Program-made: the position numbers and the translations under genes
Shown: positions 61,601 through 64,000 of the stretch, one piece after another
Position numbering within the stretch: position 1 is the stretch's first letter
How the letters are laid out: each line of letters starts with the position of its first letter
Source: Catonia carolina
Taxonomy: Eukaryota; Arthropoda; Insecta; Hemiptera; Achilidae
Assembly (NCBI GenBank): GCA_035578175.1
Contig: JAQMRL010000002.1
Coordinates: 97,814,748-97,878,747, forward strand
Direction of reading: 5' to 3'
DNA: 64,000 nucleotides
The notes under the pieces: model-generated
Databases searched by the model: none
Seen by the model: only the letters and a program-made list of their open reading frames with translations
What the model was told of the DNA's origin: nothing

Positions 61601-63504
61601 AGCGATCCTCGAGTTTGGGATGATTGTAATAAAAAAAAAAAAAAAAAATGCTGTTTGCATGTTGTTTGAATGTTTTATTGAATGGGGCCCCAAATGAATG
61701 TATATTACCATCTCAAGCCGACAACTGCTACATACTCATCTTCTCTTTTTCATTTTAACACTCACCCCCTTTATTTTGCTTACACGTACTGTGTGCTTCT
61801 CTTTACTCTCCGGGGGGAGGGGAAGATTGTAATAGGATTGTAATAGGAGATACACATACGAACACCTAACGCATAACGGACAGTGGAAACAAAACATAAC
61901 GAACAGTACGCACGTAACAAAACAAAACATAACGAACAGTACGCATAAAACAAAACAAAACATAACGAACAGTACGCACGTAACGACATTCCAACGTAAA
62001 CATAAACACTCTTACAGCATCAACATCAATGTACCACCAGATGATCTTATTTACACAACGTCAGATGTGAGTACAAAAAAAAAAAGAAAAAGACAATTTT
62101 CTTAATTTAAATAAATTGGATTGTTGTCCTCACTCTCTTTTAAAACTTTTAAAGGGATAGGTGATATACAATTTTTATAAAAAAAAGAAAACAAAATATT
62201 AATAATTTATTAATTTTTTTCAACTTTATTTTGATGAAAGTATTTTAGAAGATTTAATAATTACTCCAACTGAATTTAAAGAATTTTAATTTTTTTAAGA
62301 ATTTTAATTGTTTTAAGAATTTTAATTGTTTTAAATATTTCAACATTGGATCTGATAAGATTTTTTTTCTTGAATAAAACAAAACACTAGTTGGATTTTC
62401 GATAAAAGCTTTTGAATTTTATTTCACGAACCTGGGACGTAACACTACATCCACTTCTGCTTTAAAGTAATTTCAAGGCTCTAATTTTTCAATTATGATT
62501 TTCCAAAGTACAATCCCCTTTCCATGAATTTCCAAATACAATTCAATTGACCACACAAAGTATTGACCACACAAACCATGGAAGTTTAATCAAAAATGTC
62601 ATAACTGGTTTGGAGAAAATTAAATGCATTTTTTAAGTCAAATACTTCGTACAATTAGTTTTTGGTCTATACAGCTAATTTCATAAACCTTCAGAGAAAG
62701 GATAAGTACAGCTTAGTTAAGTTGGAACTATAATTATTGAAAGGGAATATTACTTAATAGTATTTATGTAGATGGATATCCTCACCACAGTAAAGATTTT
62801 GACTCACGGTTTCCATAAATATGTAAAGATCGTATGAAATCTGGGTATTTGATTTCTGCGATCACAAAAATACCAGTTCCACCAGTTAACAGATTTGACA
62901 AGTCCAAAGGCCATATATGTACAGTAGAACCTTGATAGTTCAGGTCGCGGTAGTTTGAGGGTCCGGGTAATTCGAGTTGTGTTTGGTTGAAAACAAATAT
63001 ATTTGTGATATTGTGGCTCAAAAACGTGGCTCTATTTTAAAGCAAAAAACACTGGACTGTTTTTTTAAAGTCTAGTAAGTGTATGTAGGCCTAACTGCAC
63101 CACTTTCAAGGTACTATACATATTTAAAACATTTTATTGTTAGTTAAAACATTAAAAATTTGTACATAATTTTTATTTTTATTTATTTCTCCGTGTATTC
63201 TGAGTTTTTCGTAGTTCGAGGTACAGTCAGCCCCAATTAGCTCGAATTATCGAGGTTCTACTGTATTATCTTTTTATTTCTGATTTCTTTAGTTGGTAAA
63301 TAAAATTGTAGGCCTACCACTTACCATAAATCAGCATTATGATCATACGGACTTTCTTCGATTAGTTCAGGAGCCATATACAATGGAGTACCTTTAATTG
63401 ACGTTAGTACATGTGTACCAGTACTCATACTTCTAGCAAACCCGAAATCACATAATTTTGCTACACCATTTTCATCTAATAGAACATTTTGAGGTTTAAG
63501 ATCC
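46603..63504 (-). CDS. fu: Fused/STK36 serine-threonine kinase, 597 C-terminal residues
   Basis: This is a homologue of the Hedgehog-pathway kinase Fused. Eight minus-strand coding exons splice in phase: 63325-63504, 55514-55755, 54060-54168, 52109-52727, 51448-51695, 49511-49650, 48332-48507, 46603-46683. The first two give the kinase C-lobe: catalytic loop [17 protein letters not shown], the activation loop to [18 protein letters not shown], and [20 protein letters not shown]. Several of these blocks are nearly identical to animal Fused/STK36. The rest is the long, poorly conserved regulatory tail, which in the family binds pathway partners. The N-lobe lies beyond the right edge. A complete LTR retrotransposon sits antisense in the first intron seen, which is 7.6 kb long because of it. 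All introns have GT-AG ends. Confidence 0.9.
46850..47420 (+). pseudogene. Tigger/jerky-like transposase remnant
   Basis: The plus-strand frames, broken by stops and shifts, show [20 protein letters not shown] and then [12 protein letters not shown], then [13 protein letters not shown]. This fits the C-terminal acidic and leucine-rich end of Tigger/jerky-type transposases (ED..EWLN.D; ..AL.Y.EQ......LLL.RLRD.A..KR). It lies in the last intron of fused, on the opposite strand. The match is suggestive only. Confidence 0.4.
48332..48507 (-). CDS. fu: fused exon: regulatory tail
   Basis: The exon is 176 nt with phases 1 and 0. It encodes [20 protein letters not shown] followed by [17 protein letters not shown]. 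Acceptor TTACTTTTTAG, donor GTAAGT. Confidence 0.82.
49511..49650 (-). CDS. fu: fused exon: regulatory tail
   Basis: The exon is 140 nt with phases 2 and 1. It reads [20 protein letters not shown] and onwards to [10 protein letters not shown], again an alpha-helical repeat style. Acceptor AATGATTTCAG, donor GTAATG. Confidence 0.82.
49912..50070 (+). repeat. tRNA-derived SINE (family 1), best-preserved head
   Basis: A near-complete tRNA-like head: GTGGTGTAGTGGTCAGCG (box A) and GGGTTCGATTCCCGGTC (box B), ending TCTGGCA. A short body and an A-rich tail (CAATAAAAAAAAAG) follow. It lies in a fused intron. Confidence 0.75.
50500..50860. mobile_element. Second, degenerate copy of the hammerhead-like fold-back element
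   Basis: The inverted arms carry GTGGATCCACC-type cores: on the right (plus strand) CTGATGATTGTGGATCCACC followed by AAAAGTGCACGTGCAAGTAG, and on the left (minus strand) TTGATGATTGCGGATCCACT followed by GAAACACGAGTTAGTAG. Both cores have lost invariant hammerhead positions (G12 on the right, C3 on the left). The outer left flank carries ATGCATCCCGCAGGTTG, related to the right flank of 9096-9468. Confidence 0.7.
51448..51695 (-). CDS. fu: fused exon: regulatory tail
   Basis: The exon is 248 nt with phases 0 and 2. It begins [18 protein letters not shown], a hydrophobic helical pattern that would fit an armadillo/HEAT-like repeat. Acceptor TTTGTTTAACAG, donor GTATTG. Confidence 0.82.
52109..52727 (-). 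CDS. fu: fused exon: large regulatory-tail exon
   Basis: The exon is 619 nt. It encodes a polar region rich in Asn, Ser and Glu followed by a helical-looking block ([20 protein letters not shown]), a conserved-style segment in Fused tails. Acceptor TTTCTTTACAG. The donor is CAG|GTTGGT, weaker than consensus, but the phase joins correctly to the next exon. Confidence 0.82.
53095..53400 (+). repeat. SINE family 2, copy B
   Basis: The copy aligns with 35390-35690 throughout: GTAAAGTTGTCACTGCGAGT, then TTGATTGTTGGGGTTCAATT, then AACGGCCAGCGTGAGTCTGT and TGGGTCATGGAGTTGCTGGT. It lies in the intron between the third and fourth fused exons listed. Confidence 0.7.
54060..54168 (-). CDS. fu: fused exon: linker after the kinase domain
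   Basis: The exon is 109 nt with phases 1 and 2. It encodes a hydrophilic segment ([20 protein letters not shown]), probably a flexible linker. Acceptor TTAATTTAAAG, donor GTAAGT. It is supported mainly by phase continuity and splice sites. Confidence 0.8.
54420..54775 (-). pseudogene. LINE 3' fragment
   Basis: Minus-strand translation gives [12 protein letters not shown] after repair of one shift in the reading, then RKAYFE and [10 protein letters not shown]. This is the end of the same LINE group seen at 6415-6790. It lies in a fused intron, on the same strand as the gene. Confidence 0.55.
55514..55755 (-). CDS. fu: fused exon: kinase subdomains IX-XI
   Basis: The exon is 242 nt. It completes Trp, then reads [16 protein letters not shown] through [19 protein letters not shown] to the end of the kinase domain. 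Acceptor GGTTTTTTAAG, donor GTAAGT. Confidence 0.93.
56119..56122. repeat. Left target-site duplication (CTAC) of the LTR retrotransposon
   Basis: CTAC directly precedes the TG that opens the 5' LTR and is repeated at 62445-62448 directly after the CA that closes the 3' LTR. Confidence 0.85.
56123..56739 (+). repeat. 5' LTR (617 bp)
   Basis: The LTR begins TGTAATAGG and ends ACGTAACA. It contains three copies of a CATAACGAACAGTACGCA unit near its start (56180-56280), a triple AGAATTTTAATT repeat near 56573-56630, and AATAAA at about 56668. No difference from the 3' LTR was seen by eye. Confidence 0.93.
56744..56761 (+). other. Primer-binding site, tRNA-Gly type
   Basis: TGGTGCATCGACCGGGAA lies five nt after the 5' LTR. 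It is complementary to a tRNA 3' end reading CCGGTCGATGCA-CCA, which matches insect tRNA-Gly, whose acceptor stem starts GCATCG. The start with TGG, opposite CCA, is as expected. Confidence 0.8.
56767..56850 (+). repeat. Leader tandem repeat of the LTR element
   Basis: Four imperfect copies of a unit of about 20 nt centred on GGATAAACCA occur between the primer-binding site and gag. Function is unknown; the position would suit a packaging or dimerisation region. Confidence 0.65.
57057..58430 (+). CDS. gag: Gag of the LTR retrotransposon (457 aa)
   Basis: This is the structural polyprotein that forms the virus-like particle and packages element RNA. The first half is charged and mostly helical. 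The middle (about residues 190-370) has the predicted capsid-type helical region, and a single CCHC zinc knuckle lies at 430-443 (C-X2-C-X4-H-X4-C). Length and organisation are normal for Ty3/gypsy elements. The frame ends at TAA 58428-58430, one codon after a -1 slippery heptamer, so most translation should stop here and make Gag in excess over Gag-Pol. The start is the first ATG after the leader; no earlier in-frame ATG is apparent. Confidence 0.93.
   Translation: MDRQVAPILDPTKLDETNVNFQLRIRKSTTTGNVRQKRQRLQKLLNNGRQIDLTTLHRFDIDKQLTECQNYLVKLRNLENLTEVEKYNAETFDDRLNKLLTFILTNKPDKLVGFQNLKGEFDIWKLNRLQNFEIEPNLEQNNINIENAHLGNDFLLDQQENFGVNHINILHSPVMQNPVLRNETPDILIPNAVGNHNPAYFNRELNFNWTKIANPIENELKQLTITDGRDIDILVRNIKIIKQIQKRYAVDLPLVLLTQFMTGFTEQIFENSIKNNHNFDQFHRDLVNKLITPKMKEILKLKLLYRNQSQTETLNEYIKEILEHHEVLRLDLTEGELINIILTGLNEVYAAHIGIIGQPRNLQDFNKLDTYVYERVYARTLNDIGVSKISDTSVIQDINSMVPSRGKQNILKDTTYNTVRSQMPATTLKCFYCHKLGHIKRNCKLLQQKGNNNVSKN
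58421..58477 (+). promoter_or_regulatory. Programmed -1 frameshift signal between gag and pol
   Basis: The heptamer A AAA AAC occupies 58421-58427 in the gag frame, directly before the gag stop. After a 6-nt spacer, 58434-58446 (TTTACAAATGTAC) pairs with 58465-58477 (GTGCATTTGTAAA) in a 13-bp stem with one G-U pair and an 18-nt loop. The pol frame lies at -1 and is open from 58415, so slippage here fuses Gag to Pol without further change. Confidence 0.85.
58460..61558 (+). CDS. pol: Pol of the LTR retrotransposon (protease, RT, RNase H, integrase)
   Basis: Numbering here starts from the first Met at 58460. The protein has an aspartic protease (DSG at 43-45), reverse transcriptase with the YMDD active site at 352-355, and RNase H acids at Asp501, Glu542 and Asp567. 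The integrase has an HHCC zinc finger (His699, His706, Cys736, Cys739) and the catalytic triad Asp768, Asp827, Glu862. A C-terminal GPY/F-like segment (RWSEPFYI) follows. All key residues are present and the frame is uninterrupted. The natural product is very probably a Gag-Pol fusion made by -1 frameshifting, since the frame is open upstream to 58415; translation from 58460 alone is less likely. Spacing between the last two integrase acids is one residue shorter than the common D,D-35-E. Confidence 0.95.
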   Translation: MMCICKNNSSKYLKLKGNKLNCNYSLKTLPIKIKNNIFNALIDSGSTHNIINQQLYTFLKNKKAIIEEENINTICLTADRFPLKINKQIWIKVNLQKLSWKVNFKILSKLQHRIILGMNFLQTTRAIVNPTKSFITFDWARGKQFHLTDLSPEQINNVEQSEYIKNTINDLCKEFPDVLTTKLGCTHVLKYDIVLKNNEIIKSRPYPLNPIKTFQMKQQIDKLLKDKVIRESISPYSSPAFLIPKPNGTSRLVVDYRQVNLIIDSEAQPLPNINHAFQWFSNARWFSTLDLAQAYHQIPLTEKSRQITAFCTPDGLYEYERLPFGLSTGAQVLTRLMNTLFKNIKYKFVFNYMDDILIYSKSFTEHVKHIKIVLSILRKAGITVNPDKVTFAVNEIPFLGHVLSYKGVSIDANRTQKILQYPQPMTVKQVHRFCGMVNYFSKFIKNYADRIEPLNKLRRKNTPFIWHDAQKLAFEDLKQTIANPPVLAIPDFSKTFILQTDASDTGLGAVLLQEQEGSRKPIAYASKTLTEAERKFSAYERECLAVVFATDHFRTYLTHREFLLETDNQALAWLLSKPKQLGRLARWLLRISVFKFKINHIRGSDNNVADALSRMYDLNNEDIPQDITYINSLLSQFPLSFTDVKLHQEQDTFILQQKQQRNSKFCLSKGVLCSKNKHNNPTKIVLPDSLKDLVFKYFHDSEIGGHLGVEKTIHKITRYFYWPAIYREIPLKVKACTTCQRSKPGINYKWRNLSSRVPTAPFDTLFIDTVGSLAKTNQGYKYILVVVDSFSKFTWLAPLKNTNTSSIIHELKHIFQSYSIPRLIVTDNAKNFNSIMFKNFCFNLGIKRTTLSPYHPQPSHAERLNRNLRSILIAYHAKTQATWDKSLFWFQLAFNMAQHNAHGKCPFDILHTFPAHTPLDRAWNIQDILHRNPIRSSNMMCDIRRKLVKSHNDMARRYNATRHPNPFSVGDKVLLKTHPVSSKRKNICAKMAYRWSEPFYIIGFSTPVTALLRKTVGGDITKEHISNIKKVK
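61559..61811 (+). other. Non-coding segment between pol and the polypurine tract
   Basis: The segment has no env-like frame. It contains an A-run of 19 at about 61630-61648. Confidence 0.7.
61812..61827 (+). other. Polypurine tract
   Basis: GGGGGGAGGGGAAGA followed by T immediately precedes the TG of the 3' LTR. It is the plus-strand DNA priming site. Confidence 0.9.
61828..62444 (+). repeat. 3' LTR (617 bp)
   Basis: Same length and, by eye, same sequence as the 5' LTR, closing with AACA. It is followed by the duplicated target CTAC at 62445-62448. Confidence 0.93.
62445..62448. repeat. Right target-site duplication (CTAC)
   Basis: It matches 56119-56122. Confidence 0.85.
62920..63265. mobile_element. 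pogo/Tigger-type MITE with TA target duplication
   Basis: The body at 62922-63263 starts CAGTAGAACCTTGATAGTTC and, on the minus strand from the other end, CAGTAGAACCTCGATAATTC. It is flanked by TA on both sides. At 342 bp with no coding capacity it is a typical non-autonomous pogo-class element. It lies in the same fused intron as the LTR element. Confidence 0.85.
63325..63504 (-). CDS. fu: fused exon: catalytic loop to DLW
   Basis: The exon is 180 nt, entering with the last base of the HRD arginine codon and leaving after two bases of Trp. Acceptor TCCTTATTACAG and donor GTAAGT. It contains RDLKPQN, DFG and the APE-type motif. Confidence 0.93.
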
Positions 63505-63639
63505 CTGTAATAAGGAGATAACAATGTTAGACACACAAGCAAAAAAGTACTACTGCCTTTTGCACACAACAACATTGGTTTACAAAAATGTCAAATTACA
63601 GCACTCTTCATCTTCTTTTCATAGCAAACGCAATCTAGC

Positions 63640-64000
63640 ATACTCCGGCATCAAAATGTTTTATTTTTCATCAGAAAGTTATAATTGAAATAAACTACTC
63701 CCAGCATTGTAGAGATATTCCCAAGCTGCTTCTTCCTTCAGGTCTATACTCCAGAACTTGTTTTGGAATTCTATCGTATTTCATTCTTTGGAGACATTTC
63801 ATCCATTTATTGTGATAATAACTTAATTTTCTCATTTATGTTTATTGTCTGCAACTATTCCTTTGTATTTCAATTTTAAATTCAGTCTGCCCTAGTATAA
63901 TCGTTCGTAGAAAACACATCTCAGCAGTTCCCAATTTCTGTTTCCTTCTCCCAATAAGAGCCAAGTTTTAAAACCATACAAAATATAGATGGGAGCTCAC
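63640..64000 (-). pseudogene. LINE 3' fragment at the right edge
   Basis: Minus-strand frames give GFKTWLLLGEGNRNWELLRC (after LMY), then NKWMKCLQRMKYDRIPKQ and VLEYRPEGRSSLG. This is a recognisable LINE ORF2 end (YG.ETW......EAAEM; NKW..HLQRM...RIPKQ; Y.P.GRR..GRP). The copy may continue beyond the window, and lies in a fused intron. Confidence 0.7.

Larger units (their letters stand above)
56123..62444 (+). mobile_element. Complete Ty3/gypsy-type LTR retrotransposon
   Basis: The element is 6322 bp. In order it has 5' LTR (56123-56739), primer-binding site, leader with short tandem repeats, gag, a frameshift signal, pol (protease, reverse transcriptase, RNase H, integrase), polypurine tract and 3' LTR (61828-62444). 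The pol order PR-RT-RH-IN places it in the Ty3/gypsy group rather than copia. There is no env frame: only 269 nt separate pol from the 3' LTR. Equal-length LTRs that look identical by eye, an intact target duplication and undamaged long frames all indicate a recent and possibly still active insertion. It lies in a fused intron, antisense to that gene. Confidence 0.95.

Noticed and set aside
61559..61827. Possible env gene of the LTR element
   Set aside because: Only 269 nt with no frame of useful length; the element lacks env.
1..64000. CRISPR arrays, bacterial operons, ribosome-binding sites
   Set aside because: The sequence is eukaryotic (spliced genes, LTR, LINE and SINE elements). No regularly spaced repeats were seen.

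Overview
This is AT-rich animal nuclear DNA with long introns, and it most likely comes from an insect. The genes are Grb7/10/14, UBE2L3 and Fused homologues. The gene-poor sequence between and within them is full of decayed non-LTR retrotransposon (LINE) 3' ends, tRNA-like SINEs, mariner and pogo/Tigger remnants, MITEs and fold-back elements. No species call is possible from sequence alone. An AT-rich, repeat-rich insect such as a hemipteran would fit, but that is inference.

Layout. Positions 1-18514 (+) hold the 3' half of a Grb7/10/14-type SH2 adaptor gene. Four coding exons lie at 10851-11090, 15861-15956, 16507-16760 and 18226-18514; they encode part of the PH domain, the BPS linker and a complete SH2 domain. 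Earlier exons (N-terminus, RA domain, first half of PH) were not found and are probably left of the window. Positions 18515-35800 are intergenic, with only repeats recognised. Positions 35839-39200 (-) hold two tandem, diverged UBE2L3/UbcH7-like E2 genes with intronless coding regions, separated by a decayed pogo element. The downstream copy has a clear 5'UTR intron. Positions 39330-46560 hold repeats only. Positions 46603-63504 (-) hold eight coding exons of a Fused/STK36 Hedgehog-pathway kinase, from the catalytic loop to the stop codon; the 5' part runs off the right edge.

Mobile DNA. A complete, apparently young Ty3/gypsy-type LTR retrotransposon (56123-62444, +) sits antisense in a kinase-domain intron of fused. 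Its two 617-bp LTRs look identical by eye. It has a CTAC target duplication, a tRNA-Gly-type primer site, a polypurine tract, intact gag and pol, and a textbook -1 frameshift signal (A AAA AAC, 6-nt spacer, 13-bp stem) joining gag to pol.

Most interesting points: (1) a palindromic element at 9096-9468 carries a hammerhead-ribozyme-like core in each arm, and degenerate relatives occur at about 13380 and 50500-50860; (2) the gag-pol frameshift signal; (3) the two UBE2L3-like genes divide between them the residues (Pro88, His119) associated with UbcH7's cysteine-only chemistry; (4) a roughly 400-bp SINE-like family is defined by two copies with 11-12 bp target duplications.

Exon borders were read by eye from splice sites and codon phase. 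LINE, SINE and MITE borders are approximate unless a target duplication is given. No database search was run.
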